Below are positions 23,694-33,289 of a stretch of DNA of 64,000 bases, in pieces. The stretch lies in NCBI RefSeq assembly GCF_014192395.1, contig NZ_JACHXW010000022.1:62001-126000 (forward strand), given 5' to 3'. The notes under the pieces are model-generated. The model saw nothing but the letters and a program-made list of their open reading frames with translations. It made no database searches and had not been told where the DNA came from. The stretch is from Paenibacillus endophyticus (lineage in GTDB: Bacteria > Bacillota > Bacilli > Paenibacillales > Paenibacillaceae). The translations under genes were made by a program, and so were the position numbers. Positions within the stretch are counted from its first letter, which is position 1. Each line of letters starts with the position of its first letter.

Positions 23694-26000
23694 ATGAAAG
23701 CAAGCATATCGGGGAAAGTCATGCTCATTTACGGCAGTATCGTCCTGCTCATTATCGCAATCACCTTCTGGCTATCCTATCAAGGCACGGTCGGCAGGCT
23801 GGAATCTGACCTTACGAAAACGAATCTAGCACTGCTTGGGCAAGTGGATCAGAAGATGGAAGCGGCTTTCCGGCAGACGGAAAAGGATCTGCTCGCGCTA
23901 ATGGAGGAGCTTGAATTTGTTTATTTCATGCTGGACAGCTATGAAGACGATGCCCAGCGCTATAGCAACTACTACGGGCTTACGACCAAATTGAAGCATT
24001 TTATTAATACGAATCCGAATTTTTCTTCTATATTTATTTATTCTGCCGTGAATGGGGATATATTGACCGAGAAGGCTTATATGAACGATATCTCGCAAGG
24101 AGACAACTGGCTGGATGATTACATAGCGATGCCCGGCTATTCCAAATGGCTGACCACCCATCCCGTGTGGGATGGCACGGCAACGCAAAACGTTGTAACG
24201 CTTATTCGTTCCTATCCGACGCTCAGCCGCCCGGGTTACCGGAACGGCATAGCTGCTGTGAACATTAACGAGGATGTCATCTACAGCATGATTCAATCGG
24301 TGTATGACAATAACGCAAGCGGTCATTTGTTTATCTTCGACGCGGAAGGGAATGTCGTCAGCCACGATGACAAAACGATGCTGTACCAGAACCGAAAACA
24401 GCTGCCCTATATGAAAAGCATTTTGGAGGCTGAAGGAAGCGGCTCCTTGCGGATAAAGCAGGATGGCGTCCCGCAAACGGTATTCTACAGAACCTCCGCT
24501 TATACAGGCTGGAAGGTAGTCAGCATCCTGCCGGAATCACAGATCTATGAGCCGATTAGGCTTACCCGCAATTTGTTGTTCGCTTTAGCGGGCGGCATGA
24601 TCATCGCTGCGCTAGGCGTGCTGTTCTATATCAACCGCTTGACTTTCAAGCCGCTTGATCGCCTTGTCGGGAGGCTTGCTGGAGCTTATCAGCCGGATGC
24701 CAAGAAGCAAGGCTTTGACACGGCGGGGGTTGCCTATTTGGAGTCTGTATTCGAGAGAATGCTGCTTGATCGGGAGCATCTGGAGAAGCATGTCAGAGAT
24801 TCGAAGTCCGTATTGAAATGGCGATTGATCATGGACATGCTGGCTGGATATCGAACGGATTATCAGGCGCTTCAGCATCATCTGGAATTTACGGGCATCC
24901 GTCTCTACCCAGAGCGTTATCTTGTCTGTACGGCGGAGATCGGCAAGCCGGAGGGCGGCATTAGCCCGCGGGACGAGACGCTTTATACCTATGTATTCTG
25001 CAACGTAGCGGAGGAGCTCATGGGAAAGGAAAGCAGAGGCGCGGCAATCGACCTGGGCGGCGGACGAGCTGTACTGCTCTTCAGCTTTGCGGAAGGGGAT
25101 GCGGAACAGAATCATTTGCGTGCGCTCGCCATGGTAGAGCTGCTGCTTGAAATCATTAAGAAGCAATTCGGTTTGGTCGTTACTGCTGGCGTAGGCAGGG
25201 GCGTTAGGGCGCTCAAGGACATTCAAAGCTCCTATAACGAGTCAAGGAAGGCGCTTCGGTATAAGCTGCTGTTCGGCCAGCATGCCGTCATCTCAATTGA
25301 GGATATTCAGCCTTCTAACAGCCAGCAATACTATCGCTTAAGCCGGAAAACAGCCCGAATTATGGACATGCTTAAGCTTGCTGATATAGCGAAGCTCGGG
25401 CTCGAGGTCCGCCAAGCATTTGAGCAGGCGGTGGAGCAGGGCCTAGCCCCGGATTTCATTCGCCAGTTTTCCTTTGATTTGATCGTCAATGCGCTTCAGA
25501 CCGCTGACTCACTTGGCATTGGCCCGGAGGAGTCGATGGGGAATCTCGATAGCATCTATGAGAAAATCGAGCAGTCTGAGGATTGGAAGCACGCGGAGCA
25601 GCTCGTTCTCGCCGTACTGAGTGAGCTGGCAGGCAAGCTTACGAGCAAGCGCAGCCAGCGGGGAAAGAGTGGCACCATTGACCGAATGGTGGGCTACATT
25701 CAGAGCCATTATCATGAAAGCGACTTCTCGCTGGATCGGCTAGCCGAGCATTTCCAGCTAAGTCCTACCTACATAAGCAAGCAGTTCAAAGAGTACACGG
25801 AGCGGAATTTCATTGATTACCTCATCGAGGCTCGCATCGATGCATCCAAAGCCTTGCTTGCAAGCACCGACCTTAAGGTAAACGAGGTGTCCGAGGCGGT
25901 AGGGTATATGAATACGCGAAGCTTTCTGCGGACCTTCAAAAAATATACGGGAAAGACTCCGACCGAATACCGGGAGCTGTCATCGGGGGATCGCCCGTGA
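23694..26000 (+). CDS. Membrane AraC-type transcriptional regulator with extracellular sensor
   Basis: 768 residues. TM1 (about 10-32), an extracytoplasmic Cache-like sensor (about 33-280), TM2 (about 288-308), a cytosolic linker with a partial GGDEF-like/YesN-type fold, and a C-terminal AraC HTH (about 670-765; LDRLAEHFQLSPTYISKQFK and VGYMNTRSFLRTFKKYTGKT). Such one-piece regulators in Paenibacillaceae sense a glycan signal outside and activate adjacent sugar ABC-transporter operons. ATG 23694 is chosen because AGGAGG at 23681-23686 precedes it by seven bases. The target is most likely the permease/SBP/GH unit immediately downstream. Confidence 0.88.
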   Translation: MKASISGKVMLIYGSIVLLIIAITFWLSYQGTVGRLESDLTKTNLALLGQVDQKMEAAFRQTEKDLLALMEELEFVYFMLDSYEDDAQRYSNYYGLTTKLKHFINTNPNFSSIFIYSAVNGDILTEKAYMNDISQGDNWLDDYIAMPGYSKWLTTHPVWDGTATQNVVTLIRSYPTLSRPGYRNGIAAVNINEDVIYSMIQSVYDNNASGHLFIFDAEGNVVSHDDKTMLYQNRKQLPYMKSILEAEGSGSLRIKQDGVPQTVFYRTSAYTGWKVVSILPESQIYEPIRLTRNLLFALAGGMIIAALGVLFYINRLTFKPLDRLVGRLAGAYQPDAKKQGFDTAGVAYLESVFERMLLDREHLEKHVRDSKSVLKWRLIMDMLAGYRTDYQALQHHLEFTGIRLYPERYLVCTAEIGKPEGGISPRDETLYTYVFCNVAEELMGKESRGAAIDLGGGRAVLLFSFAEGDAEQNHLRALAMVELLLEIIKKQFGLVVTAGVGRGVRALKDIQSSYNESRKALRYKLLFGQHAVISIEDIQPSNSQQYYRLSRKTARIMDMLKLADIAKLGLEVRQAFEQAVEQGLAPDFIRQFSFDLIVNALQTADSLGIGPEESMGNLDSIYEKIEQSEDWKHAEQLVLAVLSELAGKLTSKRSQRGKSGTIDRMVGYIQSHYHESDFSLDRLAEHFQLSPTYISKQFKEYTERNFIDYLIEARIDASKALLASTDLKVNEVSEAVGYMNTRSFLRTFKKYTGKTPTEYRELSSGDRP

Positions 26001-26204
26001 ATGCTTACAGGGAGCAGGATTCTAGGCAAATGACAGCGGAAGAATGCACCTGTTCAAAAAAAGAGACACAGCTTTTCGCAGCAAAAGACACTAGGCACAG
26101 AACATGTCTATTTTCAACCTCCCTCCATGTCGTTTACGATCGAAGCGTAAACGGAGGATAAGGGGGGGGAGACGATCTGGATCCGGCTTAAACGGGATAG
26201 GCAT

Positions 26205-27074
26205 TTGTACTTCATGCTCCTGCCGATTATCTTGTTTTATGTTCTCTTTAAATATGCTCCGATGGCGGGAGAAGTCATTGCGTTCAAGAATTATCGGTTT
26301 GCGGACGGGATCTGGGGAAGCGATTGGGTAGGCCTTAGGCATTTCCACATGCTGTTTGAAAGTGTGGATTTCTGGCGGGTGCTGCGCAATACGCTGTTGC
26401 TGAACGTATACAGCCTTGTCTTCGGATTTCCGGTGCCAATCCTGCTTGCTCTGCTGCTTAATGAGGTGCGCAAGGAATGGTATAAGAGAACGGTGCAGAA
26501 CCTGCTGTATTTGCCGCATTTCATCTCTTGGGTCGTGCTTGGCGGTATCGTCATTGCCGTTTTATCGCCGAGCACAGGTGTGGTCAATCTGATTCTAAAG
26601 CAGGCTTTCGGCATAGAGCCTATTTATTTTATGGCTGACTCGGCATGGTGGCCAGTCGTTTACACGCTGTCCGGCATTTGGCGCGAGGCGGGGTGGGGCA
26701 CTATTTTGTATTTGGCAGCGATGGCGTCTATTGACCCACTGCTGTATGAGGCAGCCAAAATCGACGGGGCGAGCAAATGGCGGCAGATCTGGCACATCAC
26801 GCTGCCAGGCATACGCAGCACGATTGCCATATTATTGATTCTTCGCATGGGGCATATGATGGATGTCGGCTTGGAGCAGACCTTGGTGCTCCAGAACCAG
26901 TCGGTACTTGATGTCGCGGATGTAATCAGCACCTATGTGTATCGTGTCGGGCTGCAAAATATGAACTACAGCTATACGACTGCGCTTGGGCTGTTCCAAT
27001 CGTTGATCGGCTTCCTGCTCGTTGTCTCTGTCAATCAACTCATTCGCAGATTCGGCGAGAGGGGGCTGTGGTGA
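26205..27074 (+). CDS. Sugar ABC transporter permease (LplB/YteP type)
   Basis: Membrane subunit of a carbohydrate importer, about 290 residues, six hydrophobic segments, with the EAA loop YEAAKIDGASKWRQIWHITL (about residue 180). Pairs with the next permease and the downstream lipoprotein; the ATPase is not encoded nearby (a shared MsmX-type ATPase is usual). The start is a puzzle: between the in-frame TAA at 26148 and the TTG at 26205 there is no ATG, GTG or TTG, yet homology-like residues (IWIRLKRDRH) extend upstream and the only Shine-Dalgarno-like tract, a G-run at 26162-26171, fits an ATC at 26175. TTG 26205 is given as the conventional start. Confidence 0.85.
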   Translation: MYFMLLPIILFYVLFKYAPMAGEVIAFKNYRFADGIWGSDWVGLRHFHMLFESVDFWRVLRNTLLLNVYSLVFGFPVPILLALLLNEVRKEWYKRTVQNLLYLPHFISWVVLGGIVIAVLSPSTGVVNLILKQAFGIEPIYFMADSAWWPVVYTLSGIWREAGWGTILYLAAMASIDPLLYEAAKIDGASKWRQIWHITLPGIRSTIAILLILRMGHMMDVGLEQTLVLQNQSVLDVADVISTYVYRVGLQNMNYSYTTALGLFQSLIGFLLVVSVNQLIRRFGERGLW

Positions 27075-27076
27075 CG

Positions 27077-27973
27077 ATGAAAAGGACATCGCGTGCATAT
27101 GGGATCGCCGAAGGAATGGGGAGAGGGTTTCTTTACATGTTTTTAGGCCTCTCCTCGCTGCTCGCTCTTTTTCCGCTTTGGTATGAGCTCGCAGCCTCTT
27201 TTAGCAGCAGCAGAGCGATAACGGCAGGCGAGGTGCTGCTGTGGCCGGTCGAATTCAATCTACATGCTTATAATCGCTTGTTTGAAGACGGGCAGATTTT
27301 GGTTGCCATGCGCAATACGGTTGTAATCACGCTTATTGGCACATCGCTAAATATGCTCATGACGATTCTTGCGGCTTATCCGCTCTCCAAGCGCAGACTG
27401 ATGGGACGCAGCGGACTGCTTCTGTTCATCACGTTCACGATGCTGTTCGTATCCGGAATCATACCTAGCTTTATTCTTGTGAAGTCACTCGGTTTGATGG
27501 ACACGTATTGGTCACTGTGGCTTCCCGCCTTAGTCAGCACCTATAACCTATTTGTGATGAAAACTTTCATGGAGGGCTTGCCGGAGGAGATCGAGGAGTC
27601 GGCAGCAATGGACGGTGCCGGCGACTGGCGGATTCTGACGCAGGTTATGCTGCCGCTGTGCAAGCCGATTATCGCGTCGCTTTCGTTGTTCTATGCGGTT
27701 GGCTGGTGGAATTCCTATTTTCAGGTCCTGCTGTACATTACCAAAAGCTCGCATCAATCGCTGATGGTGAAGCTGTATCAGATGATCAACCAGGTAGATG
27801 CCAGCCTGCTTAACCATGCAGGAGGCAGCGAAGGAGCAGAGCAGATTTTGTTGACGCCGGAAGGGATCAAAGCGGCGGCAATCATCATAGCCGTTACGCC
27901 GATTCTGTGCGTATATCCGTTCCTGCAGAAGCATTTCGTCAAAGGCGTTTTAATCGGATCGGTGAAAGGCTGA
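27077..27973 (+). CDS. Sugar ABC transporter permease (AraQ/LplC/YtcP type)
   Basis: Second membrane subunit, 298 residues, six hydrophobic segments and the EAA motif EEIEESAAMDGAGDWRILTQ (about residue 170) for docking the ATPase. Ends in the typical PFLQKHFVKGVLIGSVKG. The gene overlaps the end of the first permease region; ATG 27077 is preceded by GAGAGGGGG, and two in-frame GTG codons at 27068 and 27071 are alternatives. Imports an oligosaccharide with the adjacent permease and binding protein. The stop codon leads straight into a heptanucleotide repeat. Confidence 0.9.
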   Translation: MKRTSRAYGIAEGMGRGFLYMFLGLSSLLALFPLWYELAASFSSSRAITAGEVLLWPVEFNLHAYNRLFEDGQILVAMRNTVVITLIGTSLNMLMTILAAYPLSKRRLMGRSGLLLFITFTMLFVSGIIPSFILVKSLGLMDTYWSLWLPALVSTYNLFVMKTFMEGLPEEIEESAAMDGAGDWRILTQVMLPLCKPIIASLSLFYAVGWWNSYFQVLLYITKSSHQSLMVKLYQMINQVDASLLNHAGGSEGAEQILLTPEGIKAAAIIIAVTPILCVYPFLQKHFVKGVLIGSVKG

Positions 27974-28042
27974 AAGCTAAAGGCTAAAAGCTAAAAGCTA
28001 AAGGCTAAAAGCTAAAAGCTAAAAGCTAAAAGCTAAAGGTTA
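27973..28042 (+). repeat. Heptanucleotide tandem repeat (AAAGCTA, 10 copies)
   Basis: Ten consecutive 7-base units, seven AAAGCTA and three one-base variants (AAGGCTA twice, AAGGTTA at the end), fill the gap between the permease stop and the Shine-Dalgarno of the solute-binding protein. The last unit is followed by AAGGGGATGAG. Copy-number slippage would alter the distance and RNA structure ahead of the binding-protein start without touching coding sequence. Confidence 0.95.
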
Positions 28043-28059
28043 AAGGGGATGAGCACGGG

Positions 28060-29646
28060 ATGAGAAAAAAGAAGATCGGCACAACGGTAATCGCCATTAG
28101 CTTGCTGCTTGCATTGCTCGCTGGCTGTACGGGCAGCTCGGAGCCAGCGGAGCCGGCAAGCACGCCGAAGGCTGGAGAGGATACCGCAGCCGAGGCTAAA
28201 AAAGAAATTAGCGTGTCCATACTGGACCGGGGCGAAGTAGCGGCGGAGGAAGGCAGCTACGAGAATAACCGCTGGACCAGGTGGATAAACGACAACGCGC
28301 CAGCCAAGGTCAACTGGATTCCGGTGCCGCGCACGCAAGTCCAGCAGAAGCTGAACACGCTGATCGCATCCGGGTCGGCGCCGGATCTCATCTGGGAATA
28401 TGATCGGAGCTACATTAGCCAGCTGGCGGCGCAGGGCGCCATTCAGCCCGTAGACGGCTATATTGAGAAATACAGCACGACCTACAAAGCTTATTTGGAG
28501 AAGCACCCTGAGCTGAAGCCTTTCCTGACGATTAACGGGAAGATGTATGCGCTCGCCAGCGCGCGCGGGCAGGAAACGGTAGCCAATCACGGCATTATGA
28601 TCCGTCAGGATTGGCTGGATAAGCTGGGCCTGAAGGCGCCTACGACTGTTGAGGAGCTGCTTGATGTTGCACGCAAGTTCAAGGAAGGAGACCCGGACGG
28701 CAATGGCAGCGCGGATACGGTACCGATTACGTTTAACTATAACGGTGTACAAATATTGAGAGCCTTCTTTTTCAACAATGAGAACCAATGGTATTTGGAG
28801 GACGGAAGGCTCTCATTTGGCCGCATATTGGATCGGTACACGGATTCGCTGGCTCTTCAGAAGCAGCTGTTCGACGAAGGCTTAATTGACAAGGAATATA
28901 TTACAGACACTAATTTCCAGCGTTCGCTTCAGCTGTGGACGACTGGCAAATCAGGCATTTATCTAGGCTCATGGACGATGGGCGCGGAGTTCGTGGATCT
29001 GAAGAAAAATGTGCCGGATGCCAAGGTCGTTCCGCTAGAGCCAGTCGCTTCCTCCTATGGCCGGAACGGTCTTTATCAAGAAGTTCCTGCCAATATGTAC
29101 ATCGCTTTTAACGCGAGCATGAAAGAAGACAAAGCAAAGGCTGCGATCCAATTTCTGGACTGGATGCTGGAGGCGGGCTGGGAGCCGCTGCGGATCGGTG
29201 AGCCGGATGTCCACTATAAGCTAGTGGGTGAAGTGCCGCAGAAGACGGATGCCGACCTATTCCGGAAGGAAGTTTTCTATGCAAGAGAGTATGCCATTCT
29301 GAACGAATGGGATCCGAAGCCGGAATGGTTCTCGTTGATGGCGGCTCAGGATCCGATTTCCCAGGAGCAGGCGAAGCTCAAGGCAGATGGGCTTGTGACG
29401 GCCATGAAAAACAACTATCGGAGGGATATCGCCTATAATCCGGATTTGCCCGAGGTAAGCCAGCTGATTGCAACCTTTGCACCGATCGCCCAGCAGATTG
29501 AAGCCAAAATCGTAACGGGCGGGGGCGCTTTGTCCCCGCAGGAGGGCATGGCGGATATGAGAAAAGAATGGAAGCGGCTGGGCGGAGAGAATGTGGAGAT
29601 GCTTGTGCAGGAATGGTATGAAAGCAACAAACAAAACTTGAAGTAG
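28060..29646 (+). CDS. Extracellular solute-binding lipoprotein (family 1, sugar ABC importer)
   Basis: 528 residues. Lipoprotein signal peptide with lipobox LLAGC (Cys23), then a low-complexity Ser/Glu/Pro-rich tether and the periplasmic-binding fold. The segment ENNRWTRWINDNAP after the tether is characteristic of the LipO/YtcQ-like group that works with LplB/AraQ permeases. It captures the oligosaccharide outside the cell and delivers it to the permeases encoded upstream. The start lies downstream of the heptamer repeat with AAGGGG about 11 bases before the ATG. The substrate is probably the product of the glycosidase encoded next. Confidence 0.92.
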   Translation: MRKKKIGTTVIAISLLLALLAGCTGSSEPAEPASTPKAGEDTAAEAKKEISVSILDRGEVAAEEGSYENNRWTRWINDNAPAKVNWIPVPRTQVQQKLNTLIASGSAPDLIWEYDRSYISQLAAQGAIQPVDGYIEKYSTTYKAYLEKHPELKPFLTINGKMYALASARGQETVANHGIMIRQDWLDKLGLKAPTTVEELLDVARKFKEGDPDGNGSADTVPITFNYNGVQILRAFFFNNENQWYLEDGRLSFGRILDRYTDSLALQKQLFDEGLIDKEYITDTNFQRSLQLWTTGKSGIYLGSWTMGAEFVDLKKNVPDAKVVPLEPVASSYGRNGLYQEVPANMYIAFNASMKEDKAKAAIQFLDWMLEAGWEPLRIGEPDVHYKLVGEVPQKTDADLFRKEVFYAREYAILNEWDPKPEWFSLMAAQDPISQEQAKLKADGLVTAMKNNYRRDIAYNPDLPEVSQLIATFAPIAQQIEAKIVTGGGALSPQEGMADMRKEWKRLGGENVEMLVQEWYESNKQNLK

Positions 29647-29657
29647 AGGGGGAGGCT

Positions 29658-29694
29658 CTTCCCGCAAGCGTAAAGTGGTTAGGATTGCGGGAAG
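29658..29694 (+). promoter_or_regulatory. Intercistronic hairpin between binding protein and glycosidase
   Basis: A perfect 10-base stem (CTTCCCGCAA paired with TTGCGGGAAG) around a 17-base loop, 11 bases after the solute-binding-protein stop. There is no T tract. Such hairpins commonly protect the 3' end of binding-protein mRNA and set higher expression than the next gene; a partial terminator is the alternative. Confidence 0.6.
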
Positions 29695-29733
29695 GGTTAG
29701 TCGCCGATCTGAATAGCAAAGGATGGATGGAAA

Positions 29734-32700
29734 ATGATTGTGAGAAAAGCGATCTCATTATTCCTCGTCTTTGCATTAACCATGACGGCTTCCGGCGCGC
29801 TGGGCGGCCTTAGATCGACAGCTGGCGCGGAAGGAGCATTAGTGGAGCTTCAGGCAGGAGATTATGAAGGCACGGATGAAGTATGGGATTTTCTGCTCGG
29901 AGCAGAGTTTCCAGGCGCGCAGGGCAGCTTCACTAGGGACGGCACGATTGCAAAAAGCGGCAGCTCATCGGCCAAGGTTACCGGTGATTTCAACGGCGGC
30001 GGCTCTTACGTTGCCTTGGAGCGGTATTTGACCAAGCGGATTATTCCTGCTGACGCAACCAGCTTGTCGTTCTGGGTGAAGACGGCTGATGCTGCATCCA
30101 TCTATCTCGTATTGATGGACGGCTCCAATCAGAACCACTCGCAGAAGCTCACGCTGCAGCAGACGGCGGACTGGCAGCTGGTAACGGTGAACGCATTCAA
30201 CACCGGAGCGGAATATTCCCACTGGGGCGGAGCCAATGACGGCTCATGGCATCCATCTCTTAAGAAAATGACACTGAAGGTTGCGAGGGCGGGTCTGCGT
30301 TCGGGATTAAAGAGCGGTGCCGTTTGGTTTGACGATGTACGTGTGAAGGCGGCGGCTCCGGAGCTTGCGATTGCGCAAACCCAAGTAGGCAATGTATTCT
30401 CAGGGGCAGATAAAGGGATCTTCGAGGTGCTGACGACTGGCGATACGATTGTCTGGGAAGCGTATGATGCATGGGGGGAACCAGCGGCATCCGGAAGTAC
30501 GCCGGTGACAAGCGGCAAGCTGCGGCTTGAGGTACCGGTGCCTACGAATGGATATTACCGCTTGAAGCTTACTTCTTATGAAGATGGCGGAATACGGAAA
30601 ACAATCGAAACGACCTTTGCCACGCTGCCTTCTTTTGACTTGACTGCTGTGGCACAATCTCCATTTGGCGTACAGACCCATTTCGCCCATAGCTGGAACC
30701 GCGAGATGATTCCTTTAGTTAAATATGCCGGTGCCAAAAGCGTAAGAGATGCGATGTTCTGGTCAGAGATCGAGCTGAAGAAAGGCGTATACAGCTATAA
30801 TCCCAAATTCACGTTATACATGGAGGGGCTGCTGGAAAACAGCATCGATCCGCTCATGACATTCGCATTTTCCAACCAATATTACGATAACTTCCAAACG
30901 CCTTATTCCCCGGAGGCACATGCGGCATATGCGAATTATACGAAATCGCTGCTGAACCGCTTCGGCAGTCAGATTAAATGGGGAGAAATGTGGAATGAGT
31001 TCAATCTATCCAGCTTTGGCGGGAATGGTCCGGCAGCATCGCGTGCGGAAGTATACTATGAGCTGTTGAAAGCAGGCTACGAGGCGGCCAAGGAGGTACG
31101 CCCGGATTTGAACGTACTTGGCGGCGCAACCGCGGGCATTCCGAGCGAATGGCTGGAGGATTTATTTGAGCTTGGGGGACTTCAATATATGGACACTTTA
31201 TCCGTCCACCCCTATCGGTATCCGGATAAGCCGGAAGGCTTGCTGGCGGAGGTCGCTTCGCTCAATCAGCTCGTGCGGGAGCATAATAACGGGCAGACGA
31301 AGCCCCTTTGGTTTTCTGAGATCGGATGGCCGACGCAGCTTGATCCACGAGGAGTCGATGAGAACACGCAAGCGGCCTATTTAATCCGAACCTATGTGCT
31401 CGGCATGGCCGCCGGCGTAGAAAAGATATTCTGGTACGATCTCATGGACGACGGAACGGACAAAAAATACAATGAGCATAATTTCGGCATTATTCACAAT
31501 AGCGGAGACCCTCTTGGTGCCTATACGCCGAAGCCGGGTTATGTCGCCTTTGCAACTGCGGCAAGGCAGCTTACGGGAGCGACGCTTGCTAGTCAAGATA
31601 TTGCAAACGATATGTACCGCTACACCTTTCTGAAGAACGGCCAGTCCATTCATGTTTTATGGTCAGGTTCCGATGAGGAAACCCATATTACTTTAAAAAC
31701 ACAGCAGCCGCTCACGGTAACGGACATGATGGGCCGATCTTCAACGTATACCCCGAAGGATGGCGAAGTGTACGTTACGGCATCGAAAGAGCCATTGTTC
31801 ATCAAAGGGAAGATTACTAAGGTCATAAAGAGCAGCAAGTATCTGCTTGCAAGCGCGCCGTTCTTCACCGATGATGCGGTAAGCGTAACGATGTCCGTGT
31901 ACAAAGCGTCTGCTGCAAAACCGCTTAGCGCTCGGATTCAGCTGCAAGGAGCCGTTCAGCAATTGCAGGTTGCAGCACCAGGCACCTATACGGTTGTTTT
32001 CCCAGGCATCGGAGAACCGGGAAGCTATACAGCTACAGCGGAGCTTGCCGTTGGAGGCAAAAAGATAGGCGCCTTGAAAAACACGGTTGTGATCCGGCAA
32101 TCAGAAGATCTTAAAGCCAAGCATGTGTGGAAGGACGGCAGCAATTTCTTAAGGGTAAGCATCGATAATACGAAGCCGCTGGAACGCCGCTTGACGCAGA
32201 TCGATTGGCAGGTTGGCGATGCCTCGCAAGTGCTCACCTATGATACGGTTCTGCCCGGACTCTCGCAGCATGTGCTGGATTTGCCGCTGCCTGCTTTGCC
32301 GGAGCGAACGATGACGCCGCATCAGCTTACCGCTTATTTGGATGACGGCACCGAGATGACCGTTGCAGGCACTCTTCAGCTTATCGCCGAGGCAGATATG
32401 AATCCGGTCGTGCACCGCACGCTGGAGGTTGACGGCTCGCTCGAAGACGTAGAGGACCTCGCTGGCATTAATCTTTTTGAGGAGGGACATTCCAGAGTCG
32501 TGCCCCATAACGGCATCGAGGACCTTAGCGGCATGTTGTGGTTGACGCATGACAGCGACAACCTATATCTCTCCGCGCGAATCCACGATGATGTATTCTC
32601 CCAGACAAAGTCTGGGGATGCAATGTGGAGCGGGGACAGCATGCAGTTCGCTGTTTCCTTAGGCACACCGGGCGAGGCGCCTGAGTGGTATGAATACGGG

Positions 32701-33150
32701 ATGGCGTTAACGCCAAGCGGGCCTGAGCTGTATCGATGGATGGCGATGACCGGCGTGCTTGCGGGAACGACGGTGACTAATCGCGAGCTGGAAATAACCA
32801 GAGACGAGATCAGCAAGGACACCATCTATCAGCTAGCGCTCCCTTGGACGGAGCTCGCGCCGATTATGCCTAGCGACGGCATACTCAGCCTTTCATTGCT
32901 TATTAATGAAAATGACGGGAATGGGCGCAAGGGTTGGCTGGAATGGGGCGGAGGTATAGGCTCCAATAAGCGTTCAAGCCTATTCAAGCCTATGGTCATA
33001 ACGGCAGAAGCACCGATGATAGAACCTACGGCATCTCCTGCGGAGCCGACGCCGACTGTGACGCCAATGCCAACAGAGGCGCCAAATCCAACCGCGACTG
33101 CATTGTCAACGGAGCAGCCGGCGCCAAGCCCGACATCACCTGGCACATAA
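29734..33150 (+). CDS. Large secreted glycoside hydrolase, clan GH-A (GH39-like) with CBM9-like module
   Basis: 1138 residues. Signal peptide (about 1-31); an N-terminal carbohydrate-binding-like beta-sandwich (about 40-200); a TIM barrel (about 305-640) with acid/base Glu422 in MWNEFN and nucleophile Glu529 in SEIGWPT, the clan GH-A pair; beta-sandwich regions; a CBM9/DOMON-like module (about 890-1095, WLTHDSDNLYLSARIHDD); and a Pro/Thr-rich tail (about 1098-1138). It ends inside the linker-like tail with no anchor after it, which is odd: such linkers usually lead to another domain. It would release the oligosaccharide imported by the transporter encoded upstream. Family number uncertain (GH39-like or related). 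Confidence 0.8.
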   Translation: MIVRKAISLFLVFALTMTASGALGGLRSTAGAEGALVELQAGDYEGTDEVWDFLLGAEFPGAQGSFTRDGTIAKSGSSSAKVTGDFNGGGSYVALERYLTKRIIPADATSLSFWVKTADAASIYLVLMDGSNQNHSQKLTLQQTADWQLVTVNAFNTGAEYSHWGGANDGSWHPSLKKMTLKVARAGLRSGLKSGAVWFDDVRVKAAAPELAIAQTQVGNVFSGADKGIFEVLTTGDTIVWEAYDAWGEPAASGSTPVTSGKLRLEVPVPTNGYYRLKLTSYEDGGIRKTIETTFATLPSFDLTAVAQSPFGVQTHFAHSWNREMIPLVKYAGAKSVRDAMFWSEIELKKGVYSYNPKFTLYMEGLLENSIDPLMTFAFSNQYYDNFQTPYSPEAHAAYANYTKSLLNRFGSQIKWGEMWNEFNLSSFGGNGPAASRAEVYYELLKAGYEAAKEVRPDLNVLGGATAGIPSEWLEDLFELGGLQYMDTLSVHPYRYPDKPEGLLAEVASLNQLVREHNNGQTKPLWFSEIGWPTQLDPRGVDENTQAAYLIRTYVLGMAAGVEKIFWYDLMDDGTDKKYNEHNFGIIHNSGDPLGAYTPKPGYVAFATAARQLTGATLASQDIANDMYRYTFLKNGQSIHVLWSGSDEETHITLKTQQPLTVTDMMGRSSTYTPKDGEVYVTASKEPLFIKGKITKVIKSSKYLLASAPFFTDDAVSVTMSVYKASAAKPLSARIQLQGAVQQLQVAAPGTYTVVFPGIGEPGSYTATAELAVGGKKIGALKNTVVIRQSEDLKAKHVWKDGSNFLRVSIDNTKPLERRLTQIDWQVGDASQVLTYDTVLPGLSQHVLDLPLPALPERTMTPHQLTAYLDDGTEMTVAGTLQLIAEADMNPVVHRTLEVDGSLEDVEDLAGINLFEEGHSRVVPHNGIEDLSGMLWLTHDSDNLYLSARIHDDVFSQTKSGDAMWSGDSMQFAVSLGTPGEAPEWYEYGMALTPSGPELYRWMAMTGVLAGTTVTNRELEITRDEISKDTIYQLALPWTELAPIMPSDGILSLSLLINENDGNGRKGWLEWGGGIGSNKRSSLFKPMVITAEAPMIEPTASPAEPTPTVTPMPTEAPNPTATALSTEQPAPSPTSPGT

Positions 33151-33237
33151 ACGCCTGATCAATCGGAGTAATCATGTCATGAATCCTTGCAGTCATCTGA
33201 GAACGTAAGACTGACACGCTGGCATGGATGCCAATCA

Positions 33238-33279
33238 AAAGGGACCGCTACTCGCTTTACGCGGAGTAGCGGTCCCTTT
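33238..33279. terminator. Bidirectional terminator between convergent genes
   Basis: A 16-base perfect stem (AAAGGGACCGCTACTC with its complement) around a 10-base loop, with T following on the plus strand and A before it, so it can stop transcription from the glycosidase operon and from the convergent dioxygenase gene. Confidence 0.9.
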
Positions 33280-33289
33280 CATATCGTCA

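Noticed and set aside
27973..28042. CRISPR-like array
   Set aside because: The units are contiguous 7-mers without spacers, so this is a simple tandem repeat; no cas genes are present.
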